Source: Cercophora sp. LCS_1 (taxonomy: Eukaryota; Ascomycota; Sordariomycetes; Sordariales; Lasiosphaeriaceae). From it: 64,000 bases of DNA. Below the pieces are notes generated by a model. That model saw only the letters and a list, made by a program, of their open reading frames with translations, searched no databases and had not been told where the DNA came from. Each line of letters begins with the position of its first letter. Within the stretch, counting starts at the first letter, position 1. Positions 44,285 through 54,684 of this stretch are shown here, one piece after another. The DNA is taken from the NCBI GenBank assembly GCA_036250225.1, contig JAPZLL010000042.1:124001-188000 (forward strand), written 5' to 3'. Both the position numbers and the translations under genes were made by a program.

Positions 44285-46010
44285 ATGAGCGACAAGGACG
44301 AACATCCCAAGGCCTCGGAGCTGGCTGATGCTGAGAAGGGCCAGAAGGAGGCTGCTTCCAAGACCAGACAGCTCCACGAGTACCAGGAGGACGAGGGATA
44401 CATCATCGATACCGAAGCTGCCGGCAGCGACGCAGGACTCAAGGTCGCCAAGGACGGACACACGCGTCTGATTCCGCAGCCAAGCGACGACCCCAGTGAT
44501 CCGCTGAACTGGAGCTGGGGGAAGAAGCATGTCGTCCTCTTTGTCATCTCGTGGGCTTCGTTTCTGCCAGACTACGGCAGTGCCACTGGAGCTGTCACCC
44601 TGATTCCTCAAGCCATGTAATAAACACCAACTTGACTCCTTTGCTGGGGACCGGAGCTAATATGTTGATGCAGAGAATGGGGCACCGACCCGGACACCGT
44701 CAACCACTCGCAAGCGGGCAACGTCTTCATGTTGGGAGCCGGCGGCGTCGTCGTGGTCCTTCTCAGCGCCTACTTCGGCCGTCTCCCCATCGTCTTCTGG
44801 TTCCTGATTGCATCCACCGCAACAGCAGCATGGTGTGCCGCAGCCACCAACCTGGACTCGTTCACGGCCGCCCGTATCCTCAACGGCTTCACCTCGACCG
44901 TCTGCCAGGCCGGCGGTCTGATGTTCATCCAAGACACGTTCTTCTTCCACGAGCGGGCGCGCAAGATCAACATCTGGTCGTAAGCATGTCCATCCATCAC
45001 TCTCAACGCATACTCACCTGTCGCAGATCCTTCATCATCATCAGCCCCTACATGGGCCCTCTCTTGACAGCCTTCATGACCGAGACCAAGCACTGGACCG
45101 TACCCTTCTGGGTCTACTTTGCCATGAACGTGCTCGGCCTGGCCCTCGTCGCCGCCTTCCTCCAGGAAACCTACTACGACCGCACCATCCCCGCCTCGGA
45201 ACAGCCCGCCAAGGGTAGCCGCATCGCTCGTCTCACCGGCGTCGCGCAGTGGAAGTCCCGCCATCTCCGCAACACATTTGGACAAGCCTGCTGGCGTACC
45301 GTCAGCGTGCTGATCAAGCCCGTCATCTTCCTCTCGTGCTTCTTCTACTTCCTGGTTCGTTTTCTCTCTCTCTCCCAAACTCAACCAGTGCTAACATCGA
45401 AAAGACCTTTGCCTGGGCCGTCGGAATCAACACGACCCTCGCCATCTTCATCGTCGACCTCTACGGCTTCGGCCCCAAGCAAATCGGCTACTTCTACTTC
45501 ACCCCCGTGGTCGCCGTCATCCTCGGCGAGGTAGTAGGCCACTGGCTGCACGACGCCAACGCGAAGCAATACATTCGTGCGCACAAGGGGCATTTCGAGC
45601 CCGAGGTCCGCCTACGCGTCATCTACCTGTCGCTCCCGCTGACGATCATCGGCCTGGTGCTGTTCGGCCAGTCCATGGCCAACGCTTGGCATTACATGGC
45701 GACGGCCGTCGTGTGGGGCCTCTATGTGTTTGGCATGATGGTCACGACGGTGGCGCTGAACAGTTACTGTCTGGACAGCTATCCCGAGGCGTCGGGCGAG
45801 GTGTCGGCTTGGTTGAACATGTCGAGGACGGTGGGCGGGTTTATCATTAGTTATTTCCAGGTGCGGTGGGCGCTGTCGCAGGGAACCAAGATTAGTTTTG
45901 GCATTCAGGGTGCTGTTTGCGCTGCGGCGGTCTTTGTTATAATTGCGTTGCAGATTTGGGGCAAGAGGTTGAGGGTCTGGGCAGGGCCGTTGAACTTTGC
46001 GACGACGTAA
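44285..46010 (+). CDS. MFS transporter
   Basis: Four exons (44285-44616, 44674-44979, 45027-45354, 45405-46010) close at 523 residues. After a polar 75-residue N terminus comes the fungal MFS opening DPSDPLNWSWGKKHVVLFVI, then about 12 membrane helices. Helix-rich blocks include VFMLGAGGVVVVLLSAYFGR with the Gly/Arg loop 2-3 motif, RILNGFTSTVCQAGGLMFIQD, ISPYMGPLLTAF, a long central loop with a basic RIARLTGVAQWKSR, and late VALNSYCLDSYPEASGEVSAWLNMSRTVGGF. This is the layout of the drug:H+ antiporter-like subfamily of unknown substrate (related to proteins near HOL1). Plasma membrane export or uptake is likely; substrate cannot be inferred. Confidence 0.9.
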
Positions 46011-46389
46011 TGATGTGATGCGCTGGGCAGGATTGCGACGGTGGAAGGATGCGCGGGAAGGAGGATTTGGATCGATAGATCAGAGAGTAGAATTTGCGAA
46101 TCTAGATGGTCTGATCCATCCCCAACCGTCGGTCGCGTCGAAGAGTTCGTCGCGATGAAGTCAGTCGCAGACAGACGTGTGAGCACTGAAGTTTCTGTGC
46201 CGCGTCAGCTGTCGACGGCTGCAAGCTTGGCAGGACCCCCGCCCGACGTTGACGCGGGGCGTCAGCAACGCCATCGCAAACCGGCAGGAACTTTGGAAGC
46301 CGAAAGTCAAAATGGCAAGGCACATGCCAAGGCGTTGCTAACTTTGGTCCTCCTTCTCCTCCTTCTCCTCCTTTACCTCACATCGCGAA

Positions 46390-47418
46390 ATGAAAGACCG
46401 GAGGCCACCAACAAGCGATGCCGGTGCTGTCGCCGAGGGCGGTGGCGAAGCAGATGAGCTAGTCGACCTCACAGAAGCCCTGACCGTCCGCTCCAAGCGC
46501 ACCGAGCGCCGCCGCAAAAAGCTCGACAAGAAGGCGCAACAAAAGTCCAACTTCAACCCCCGCGGTCTGTACGACCTGCCCTACGAAATATGGATGGCCA
46601 TTCTCACAGTCTGCCTCCCGCGCGACATTTTCACCCTTCGCCTAGTGAGCAAGCCGCTGCGCCAGCTCATCCTCGACAACGAGGAGCACATCGCTAAAAA
46701 TGTCATGGCTCTGCGCTACTCCACCCTTGCCCAATGCCTGCAACGCCCCGTCCTGGCCAGAGATCTCGACACCACCGCCCACGATGCCCTTCAGAGCCCC
46801 CTCCGTGAGCAGATGCTCCTGTTCAAGAAGAAGCCGTTCCACCACATCCAGATGCCCGACACCGCCGTTGTTTGCACCTGTCTGACATGTCTCGCCAGGT
46901 GGCAATCTCTGTGCGTGGCCGTTGACTTTGCGCACTGGCAGAAGAACCTCGATATCGGCGAGCCGATCCCCATGATACCCAGAGGCCAGGATCCAAAGTG
47001 GAATCAGAAGCTGACCACCAAGCATACCGAAGTCGTTCTCAAGTCACTAAGCAGCCCGTTATGGCATGCCAGGATCCTTGCTGCCCATCTAGACTCGACT
47101 GTCCGCTCCGTCCGTCGACATGGTGAGAACAAGGGGAACAAGAGGAGGAGGTTTCGGATGACGGAGGAAGACGTGCGCGCCGGTACTGACGCTTTCCTGG
47201 AGCGAAGCGGGCCACCTACCGTTTCGATTCCTGCCCATCGTGACGAGTACTACATGCTCGAGGCCTTCCTGCCGGGTCGGAGCTGGATCAAGGATCACAA
47301 TGAGTGGTGGTACCTCCCGCCCGCAGGGCACGATACAGACATCAGGCTCCTTTGTCGGTGGGTTGCGAATCAGGAGGCGATCCTCCACCAGCCTGCATCA
47401 ACACCAGCCAGCTCTTGA
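46390..47418 (+). CDS. F-box protein
   Basis: Intronless, 342 residues. A basic N terminus (RSKRTERRRKKLDKKAQQKS) precedes an F-box at about 57-100: LYDLPYEIWMAILTVCLPRD, then FTLRLVSKPLRQL. The remainder has a Cys cluster VVCTCLTCLARW and no recognised repeats. F-box proteins recruit substrates to SCF ubiquitin ligases through Skp1; the substrate is not predictable. The tandem closeness to the MFS gene (380 bp) looks incidental. Start at the first ATG, which lies after a pyrimidine-rich leader. Confidence 0.85.
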   Translation: MKDRRPPTSDAGAVAEGGGEADELVDLTEALTVRSKRTERRRKKLDKKAQQKSNFNPRGLYDLPYEIWMAILTVCLPRDIFTLRLVSKPLRQLILDNEEHIAKNVMALRYSTLAQCLQRPVLARDLDTTAHDALQSPLREQMLLFKKKPFHHIQMPDTAVVCTCLTCLARWQSLCVAVDFAHWQKNLDIGEPIPMIPRGQDPKWNQKLTTKHTEVVLKSLSSPLWHARILAAHLDSTVRSVRRHGENKGNKRRRFRMTEEDVRAGTDAFLERSGPPTVSIPAHRDEYYMLEAFLPGRSWIKDHNEWWYLPPAGHDTDIRLLCRWVANQEAILHQPASTPASS

Positions 47419-47705
47419 CCAACAGCGGGCTCTTGCAGTGCAAGCGAGGGAGCTGAGAGCAATGGGTAGGCGAAGTCTATGCCATTGCCGAGTTGCTCTA
47501 ACAGATGTAAATAGTAAATCTTGTCAACTTGGGCTGCTTCGCTTGTGCCTTTCGCTTGTGTGCTGTGCGTGGGAAGCCTTGTCTCTGACTTTGGGCCGGA
47601 TGGAAAGCTGTCTCACCTCCTACGGATCACGCGCGGCGCGCGTGGGCCACAACCGGACCCATATAGGGCAATCATCCTACCCATTTCATCAGCTCAGTTC
47701 GCTGG

Positions 47706-47785
47706 CCACTGGTGGTGCAGTGGTATAAGGGCCTCCTTATACTTCTGCCCTCCATTCGCCCCGTGTTCGATCCTCGGCTGGGGAC
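47706..47785 (+). tRNA. tRNA-like element (possibly defective, Gly-like 5' half)
   Basis: The 5' half resembles fungal tRNA-Gly (TGGTGGTGCAGTGGTAT, a good A box) and a B box GTTCGATCC sits about 50 nt further. An AGGGC/GCCCT stem could be the anticodon stem around an oversized 14-nt loop, which would need a small intron. The acceptor stem pairs badly (about 5 of 7, with wobbles) and the T stem has one mismatch. A T11 run at about 47819 could terminate RNA polymerase III. Most likely a tRNA pseudogene or tRNA-derived element; the amino acid cannot be assigned. Confidence 0.4.
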
Positions 47786-47943
47786 TTTCGCGGAGTCGCA
47801 GCTGTAGCCTTTTTGCTCTTTTTTTTTTTCATTTTATAGTTTGGACCCCACAACACAAATTCTTTTTCCTCGTCTCCCGAAGTCACCGTGACTCAGAAGG
47901 GACAAAACCCACCCACCTTTCATCCACAGCACAGGATTTGAAA

Positions 47944-48014
47944 AGCTTGGTGACGCAGCGGAAGCGCGCCGGGCTCATAACCCGGAGGTCACTCCATCGA
48001 AACGAGTCGAAGCT
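47944..48014 (+). tRNA. initiator tRNA-Met (CAT)
   Basis: The anticodon arm CCGGG-CTCATAA-CCCGG is perfect, and the T loop has the initiator hallmark ATCGAAA (A54 and A60 in place of TTC). The D region GCAGCGGAAGCGC is typical. Acceptor AGCTTGG/CGAAGCT has six of seven pairs; the D stem has one A-C mismatch and the T stem one C-C mismatch. A long T run starting about 10 nt downstream is a strong polymerase III terminator. The mismatches could mean a non-essential or decaying copy. Confidence 0.75.
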
Positions 48015-48021
48015 TTCTTGT

Positions 48022-48036
48022 CTTTTTTTTTTTTCT
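48022..48036 (+). terminator. RNA polymerase III terminator of tRNA-Met
   Basis: A run of about 13-14 T lies immediately downstream of the initiator tRNA, well above the four to six T needed for termination. Confidence 0.7.
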
Positions 48037-49148
48037 CGCAGCACGGATTCCCACCTAAAGTGCAGCAACCTGGGCCTGCAACTCATTGGCGTTGACTTTT
48101 GACCAACACCTATGACTCTTCCTTGCACCATGCGTCGGCCTACTAGGTCATGAAGCATCCAAGGGGCTCTTTGCGATCCTTCACCCATGGTGTGAGCTGC
48201 ACTCAGGGGACCAATGAAAGTGAATCTGATTCACAGAGGTCAGAGGTTTGTATGGAAACAAACATTTCCTTTCGGGTCTAACTTCAGTGTGGAGCATTTG
48301 TTAGCCTCAACTTCACCCATTAAAGTTCCCTGCCAAGGGTGTTGTTGTCACTGTCGGCGCTGATGACGCGGTTTTCAGATCATCATCAAAATACCCTACC
48401 GTGCAACGTACCATGCTAACCATCTTTAGGCTTGCCGTATGCGTGAACATGAGTGCTGGTAGATATCTACCATTCAGCAATTGTGAGACAATATCTCGCC
48501 CACAGGAGTGCAGAGATATTGGTCATGATATTTTCTTGGACCAAGCTGCCAAGGGGAAGCACATTCTTCTTCAACCTGAGATCTACGGCAGGGCATAGGT
48601 GCCTCATGCGCAGCCTGGAGATGACCATAAAAGAAAAGACCGAGAGGACATCTCATCAATCTCTGAGATGAGGGATCCAAACTAGTCTTCCAAGCGTGGG
48701 CAAGGTCTTGATAGCATCGTGGGCGGGATAGACAGGGGTTCTTCATCACAGCCCATGTGGCGTGAGGGGTATGCAACGACAACAAATTCATTGATGTGCG
48801 AAAACACAGGACTTTGACGAAGCCAATATCGCAAACAGGCAGCGGTTGGCGCTAATGTTTGAGAAGGCGGTTTCCAAGGCCTCCAGATGGGAATGCGCCA
48901 CCACAAATTTCAGTCCTCAGCATCGCCATGTTCCCCACACGGACCCCAGCTTGCCTAGCCAGGTCGCCAACCAGCACAGCCTCACTAGGACTTTTTCGCC
49001 CGGATGCGGGGGTTCTACATAAACATTGACACTCGTCTCATCGTCAATTGTCAATCACTGACATTCTCGTCTCCAAGTCAAGATTGACATTTCACATCAT
49101 CGCTGATGCCAAGACCTTTGCCTGCCTCAACACCCTCACATTCACACC
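48037..49148. other. intergenic, no gene seen
   Basis: Short frames only. The TATA-like and pyrimidine-rich sequence near 49015-49140 is probably the promoter and leader of the CorA-like gene. Confidence 0.5.
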
Positions 49149-50495
49149 ATGGACGGCCTCCACCACCACTTTGGCGCTCGCCGCGTCTGGGACAAGTACG
49201 ACGTCGACAAGTCGCCCACTTTCAAGGTGACGGAAATCTGGGTCCACGATGAGTCCTCCTCATCAACAGTCGACACGCGCTCCGTCGTCTCCCTCGGTCT
49301 CGACAACTGGCTCGACGAGCCACCGCACAAATACATCTCAGGCGGCCCTCACACTCGCGCAGTCCGCATCGCATGGGTTGGTCTGGACGCTGACACCTCG
49401 CGCCACCTCCCCTCAACCCGGGACCTCGACCGACTCCTCCAGTCCTGGTCCCTCAAGCCAGCCTACTCCTACGCCATGTCCTGCTTCGCCGGCGTCACCG
49501 CCCTGCCCCCGGTTGACGGCATCCACACCTATACCACAGCTTACCATCCCAAACTCGCCGTCGCCTGGTCGCACAGCGTTGTATCTTCCACGCCATCAAC
49601 AAACATCGTCATCTTTGCCGAAGGCGAAGAACGTGCCGAGCTCCTCCGCGCGCTCAAAACCCCGTGGTCCCCCAGCGCCATCACAAACCCCATGTTCCCT
49701 GCGCTTCTATCATCGCTCATCCTCTCCCAAGACCTCGACACAACCCTGTCCGCCATCAAAACCGTCGTCCGCAACGTCGAAGCCCGCACGGGGCACCACC
49801 GCTTCACAACCCGCCGCCAGACTCGTCCCGCCGCAGGCGAATTGGGGTTTCTATCCGCCGAAATGTCAGGCTGCAGCGCTAAACTCGCCAACGGCACGCG
49901 AAAACTCAAGGTCATTGAGGCCATCAACACTTTCATCGGGGAGTATTCAACGCCCTTCCCCATCACCGCCCCCAAACACGAGGATATGTTCGTGCCATCC
50001 CCACAGCACCAGAAACAACAAACCGACTCGCTGGCAGGACATGTACCACTGTTAAAATCTCGAGCAGAAATGCAATCCATCGATCTGACATATGTGCACT
50101 CCCGCGTCCAAGTCCAGATCGCTGCGCTGTTCCATCTCATTGCGCAGCAAGATAACGCCATTGCATTTGAGACGGCGAGTGCCACGCGGAGTATAGCCAA
50201 GGATAGTCTCCAGGATTCGTCGGCTATGAAGATGTTGGCGCTTGTGGCTATGTTTTTTCTGCCGGGGAGTTTTGTTGCCGCGTTGTTTAGTACGCCGCTT
50301 TTTGAGTGGGGGTCTGGTTCTGACGATGGTAACATGGGGGTGTTTGGGGTGCAGACCAAAAAAGGGTTTGGGCTGTTTTGGGCGGTGGCAGTACCGTTGA
50401 CAGCTTTTGTGTTTGGGGTTTATGCAGTTTACGTTGGGTTGGTCGTGAGGAGAGGGAAGAGGAGGTTTGGCGGGTTGGAAAAGGGATTGGCGTAA
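49149..50495 (+). CDS. CorA-like fungal membrane protein
   Basis: Intronless, 448 residues. A long cytosolic N-terminal part carries alpha/beta sequence and a helical stretch (LTYVHSRVQVQIAALFHLIA, SIAKDSLQDSSAM). Two C-terminal membrane helices follow: MLALVAMFFLPGSFVAALFS (about 360-380) and GLFWAVAVPLTAFVFGVYAV (about 410-430). The TM1 motif FLPGSFVAALFS is the common fungal variant of CorA-superfamily proteins, in which the GMN selectivity motif is not retained. It may be a channel or a signalling protein; magnesium transport cannot be claimed. The last residues are basic. Confidence 0.8.
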   Translation: MDGLHHHFGARRVWDKYDVDKSPTFKVTEIWVHDESSSSTVDTRSVVSLGLDNWLDEPPHKYISGGPHTRAVRIAWVGLDADTSRHLPSTRDLDRLLQSWSLKPAYSYAMSCFAGVTALPPVDGIHTYTTAYHPKLAVAWSHSVVSSTPSTNIVIFAEGEERAELLRALKTPWSPSAITNPMFPALLSSLILSQDLDTTLSAIKTVVRNVEARTGHHRFTTRRQTRPAAGELGFLSAEMSGCSAKLANGTRKLKVIEAINTFIGEYSTPFPITAPKHEDMFVPSPQHQKQQTDSLAGHVPLLKSRAEMQSIDLTYVHSRVQVQIAALFHLIAQQDNAIAFETASATRSIAKDSLQDSSAMKMLALVAMFFLPGSFVAALFSTPLFEWGSGSDDGNMGVFGVQTKKGFGLFWAVAVPLTAFVFGVYAVYVGLVVRRGKRRFGGLEKGLA

Positions 50496-50762
50496 ACTTG
50501 TGTTTCGGGGAGGTGGGCTGTGATGCAAAGGGACGTTTTGGGAAACGGCACAACGAATAGACAATGTTCTGGTCCTGTGGATAGGAGGCTCCTTCGGGGC
50601 CCCTTCCCACAGAGCAGAAAGGTCCTCAGAACAATTCATTAGTATTTTGCACCTACTACCGTAACACTTCGTCAGACTAGAGGCAATCGGGATCGGCTGA
50701 AACGAGCAGACAATAAAGCAAGGCAGTGCAGGTACACAAATACTAGGTTGCTTGACCCCCGC

Positions 50763-51540
50763 TTAGGTAGTCGGATCCTTTTGGGCTTCCTGAAGGATTT
50801 GCCGCATCCGAATATATAGTCCACTATCCTCTCTCTCCCACCTTCCACCATTTGGAAATACAACTTTCCGTAACCGGTTGACCCAAGGTATCAATGGTTG
50901 ATAATAAGGCGTGAAGTTCTCCTTGACGGTCCTGATGAAATCCCCCTCATGAGATACTTGGCCTTTCTTCTGCCCCGCCAACTCCTCCGCGTCGATGTAA
51001 TTCCACTTATCAAACCGTGCGACAAGTCTGTGCTCGCCCGGCCCGTTACAATGAATGCATATCCAGAACAACACCCAAAAGAATGATTCGAGGTCGTGCA
51101 TAAAGGAATGCTATTCGCCGAGAAGCGCTCCAATTGCCATAAATGCCCTCGTGCCAGTCTTCCCTTTGGCTCCGGACGCGCCCTCTCGTTGTTCTTTAAT
51201 GGCCAGATCCAGATCGATCAAAAGGGAAGGCCAAGAGGGATTATTGGCGTTTTCGTTGATTAAGAGGTTATTGATAGAGATATCTCTGTGTGGGACGCAG
51301 ACGTTGTGTAGGGATTCGTGTCCTGTAGTGCAACCTTCAAGTGCGCCAAGCAGGGACGTTCGAGAACTGGCCTTGTAGATAGGAGTTCCATAGTCGCGAA
51401 GAATGACGCGGCGATGCACCCGATTCGACAGATCGTCGCTAGCTTGAGATGCCGAGCAAGCCCGTTTGCTGTGTGGCAGGGGGGCGGCGCCAGCTTCAGA
51501 GCGGCTTCAGGACGGGTGGCAAAGAGTCGTCTTCGTATCC
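50763..51540 (-). pseudogene. FunK1-type protein kinase, 5'-truncated pseudogene
   Basis: The C-terminal half of the fungal kinase family FunK1 is readable: HRRVILRDYG, the catalytic loop HRDISINNLLIN, LIDLDLAIKEQREG replacing DFG, GKTGTRAFMAIGALLGE, then HDLESFFWVLFWICIH and PYYQPLIPWVNRLRKVV, ending at the usual place (50763). TAG at 51111-51113 interrupts ALLGE..HSFMHD where Q is conserved (CAG to TAG). A TGA at 51507-51509 lies upstream. The N-terminal lobe with the glycine loop and ATP lysine is missing. Both stops are C-to-T type changes. Confidence 0.85.
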
Positions 51541-51820
51541 AAAATCCGTGTGCACTAGTTTGGTACTACAAGCAAATGTTATGGAAACGAGAGGCCAGCC
51601 TCTGTTAGTGTTCTAGCGCGTCTGGTGGTTTGTTCCCTAGGGCTCGGATTCGGAGACCCCCGTTCTCAAAATCCTTTCCCCTCTCCCTATACAAATCTAT
51701 TCCGCAAGGAGAGAGAGGTTGCACATTTGTCCTCTCCCTGCAAATACGAAGATCACCCTGCCGGTCTTTGTCTTCGTCTACCCGCCATCCGTCCACTCCT
51801 AGCACCTAGACATAGGTACT

Positions 51821-52296
51821 CTAATGTCCGTCAATCTCATGGCCCTTCTCCTGCAAATGCTCGCTCAGCAATTTGTTCATCGTGAACATGTGGACTCTGT
51901 TGGTCTTGAACACCGCTTGCATAGCCCAGTCGCAATTGATATATCGTTTATCCGAAGGATCCTGGAGGCCATGGGATTTTATATGCTTCCAGATTTCCTT
52001 GACGACTTGTGGCCGTGACAACTAGAACTCAATCAGCAAAAGCGGCCGTGCGTGGCCCCGAGGGTATCTTACTTTATCTACTCCCACCAAGTTCGCCAAA
52101 GGCTTCGAGAGCAGGTACTGCTTCTGCAAATCCTCTTAGCGTGCGCGACGTTTGGATCCAGCGACGAAAGGGACCTTACATAAAAACCACTTCCTTGGTC
52201 GTAGGCAGCCGATTTTGAGAGTGGTTGTTGTTTCCGGGTTCGAAGTGGGAAGCTGAAGCGGAACAGAGCTCGCGCTATCGTAAATTGAGTGGGCAT
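51821..52296 (-). CDS. SWIB/MDM2-domain protein, short form
   Basis: Three exons (52296-52180, 52123-52073, 52021-51821) join in phase 0 with canonical borders (GTAAGG..CAG, GTAAGA..TAG), giving 122 residues. The SWIB domain covers about 43-112: LSKPLANLVGVDK, LSRPQVVKEIWKHIK, LQDPSDKRYINCD, MQAVFKTNRVHMFTMNKLL. In fungi this domain occurs in Tri1/Uaf30-like nuclear proteins, usually after a DEK-C domain. Here the N terminus is short and DEK-C is absent, so it is a minimal version or truncated copy. It stands next to the FunK1 pseudogene. Confidence 0.75.
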
Positions 52297-52989
52297 CACG
52301 CTGAATTTCAATCGTGCTGGGCTTGGGCCTGAGGCGTCCCTCAAAGAACTGCAGGGGGATGGCTGTTACTTATATAATATCAACGCTCGCCATCTTAAAA
52401 AAAAGTTGGTGTAACGGATTGAAACTATGAGTTTCAGGCATTTTTGCTAGTGTGAGGCCAATGTTTCAACTGCGCTACGGCTCAGCGTATCGTGCTTGGT
52501 ATCACGATATGCTGTGATATGCAGCCTATCGGAGGCCACGATAATACTGCGTGAGTTGGCGCAGCCACAATATCATGGTGCACTTATGTCCAATTATTTC
52601 CGCGACACAGTTGCGGGGAGCTCAGCTCTCTGAATCGCGGATCTAAGATGGTTGGAGGAGGTTGCTTCGCGGTGTGTGAAGAGTCTGAGAGCGCAGCGTT
52701 CCCCGACCACCGCCACCTCCTCTCAGCAACGCAACTCCTACACTGCCCGCGCAGCATGCCAGCCCACCCTTCACGGAGCAAACATGATGGAGTTTCGTCG
52801 CTAGCAGCAATCAATTCCAGTAGGAAGGCCGAGCCTTGAGACTCGTACCACCTTGATGTGATCAAGTCCCCTGAGTGTTCATTCCTCTCTACCTGACGCC
52901 AACATCGTGCCTCTTCATGCCTTGTCAAGAGCTCCCAAAATCCTCCCCGACACACTCGAACATCGAAAGTTCCATGTCCCATTCCGACT
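52297..52989. other. intergenic, no gene seen
   Basis: Contains the SWIB gene promoter and the 3' side of RFC3. I see no supported gene. Confidence 0.5.
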
Positions 52990-54247
52990 TCACCCCATCA
53001 ACTCTACCCCATTCCGTATCGCGCCCACCACAGCGCCCGTCTGAATAACCTCACTCGCCCCGCCCGCCACCCTATGCTCGACGTTCGCCAGGGCATCCAG
53101 CCAGGTGATCATAACCTCTGGCTTGACCTCTAGCTTGACGATCTCCTCTGACAGTGCTGTGATGATATCCGCTAGCGCCAGACCCTGCGACACCTTCAAC
53201 GTGTTGATCGTCGCCAGACATGTCGTGACATCCCTTGTCGAGAGCAACGTGCTGAGAATCTTCTTGATCGCATCGGGAGGCGGCGCTGCAACACAGTTGT
53301 AGATGGTCTGCGTGGTGATTGTCTCGCGGACGATATCCTTCTCGGCAATCTTTGGTCCATCTCGGGGTTGAAGGGGTGTGCCTGTCCACTGTTAGAAACG
53401 AACATAAAAAAAATGGGCTGGGAACGCACTCGAAGCATGGCAAGCCTGCAAGACGTTGAGCGCTCTACGCATGTCGCCATTGCTCAGCTTGACCAACGAG
53501 TCGGTCGCCTCGGGCAAGATCTTGACACCTTCCTCCTCAATCACCTTGTCCACGAGCACCCGGATATCCCGCTCTTTCAACGGACTGAACCTGAACCGCG
53601 TACACCGCGACAACAGCGCAGGGCTGAGCTTGTGCGAGTAGTTGGCAATGATGCAGAACCGCGTGTTGGCCGTGTATTTCTCCATGATTCGCCGGAGCGC
53701 CATCTGCGCCGTGTTCGTCATGGCGTCCGCCTCGTCAAGGATGATGAGTTTGAAACTCCCGACGCCGGAGCGGGCCGAGGCGCCACCGAGACTAAAGATT
53801 TGTTTTGTCGACGCGAACGTCTTGATCTGCTCGCGCACTACGTCGATGCCGCGGTCGTCGGATGCGTTGAGCTCGAGCACCATCTGTCGCATGTTCTCGG
53901 TGCCGTAGATTCGTCGGGCGAGGGCGAGAATGGTCGATGTCTTGCCGGTGCCCGGAGGCCCGTAGAGGAGGAGGTGGGGAAGTCGGTTTGTGTCGACAAA
54001 CTTGTTGATGGTTGCGAGGATGTCTTGGTGGCCAGACACGTCGTCGAGCGTTGCGGGGCGGTATTTCTCGACCCTGAGTTGTTAGAAGCGTCAAGGGGCG
54101 GCTCGGACGGGGAGCTCACCATGGTAGACTATCTTCGGCTTCGACGGGAAGGTTGGCGGCGCTGCGCTTGCCTTTTGTGACCGTGTTGGAAAAGGTGACG
54201 TCCTTGGACGGGACGTCAATGTCCATTTCGTCCTCAATGTCCGACAT
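52990..54247 (-). CDS. rfc3: replication factor C subunit 3
   Basis: Three exons (54247-54120, 54073-53430, 53381-52990) close at 387 residues. The last join uses the GGACAG acceptor at 53382, which restores [13 protein letters not shown]+ clamp-loader motifs are complete: [18 protein letters not shown], Walker [29 protein letters not shown], Walker [11 protein letters not shown], sensor 1 [11 protein letters not shown], the RFC arginine-finger SRCTRFRF, and sensor 2 [15 protein letters not shown]3 loads PCNA in replication and repair as part of the RFC1-5 complex in the nucleus. The N terminus is acidic, starting [16 protein letters not shown]. Confidence 0.95.
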
Positions 54248-54684
54248 CGTGAATGCTGGCCGTGGATGCTGGTCAGATGCTTAATTGTTGGTATTCGCTG
54301 TGTCAACGTAGCTTCAGGCGTGCTTGGTGTCGCTGCCTTTCGAGGTGCTGAGGTCTGGACGACGTCGCGGGAGACGCGTTGAGTGCGACGCGTAAATTGG
54401 CTTGCCCCGCCGCTAGCAACCGCCAGCCCGCTTTGGTTTTAGGGCCGGGCCGCAGGGTTAGGGTGATTCTTATCAAGGAGGTTATCGGCAAGGCCCCTTA
54501 TCGATTGCAGGGCATCGCTGACTTGGTGGTCAAACAATCTCCATCCAATTATTACTTCACCTTCCAAATTGTCAAACCGTGGTTGGAGTGAAGAGTGTCT
54601 TATTCTATATTATATTCTACCGTGTATGAATGGAGATTCACCGTAATCTAGCACACAGCTTTTTTTTTTTTTTTAGCCCCATGC

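Noticed and set aside
47730..47750. Assigning an amino acid to the tRNA-like element
   Set aside because: The oversized loop allows several anticodons and the acceptor stem is poor, so any identity would be guesswork.
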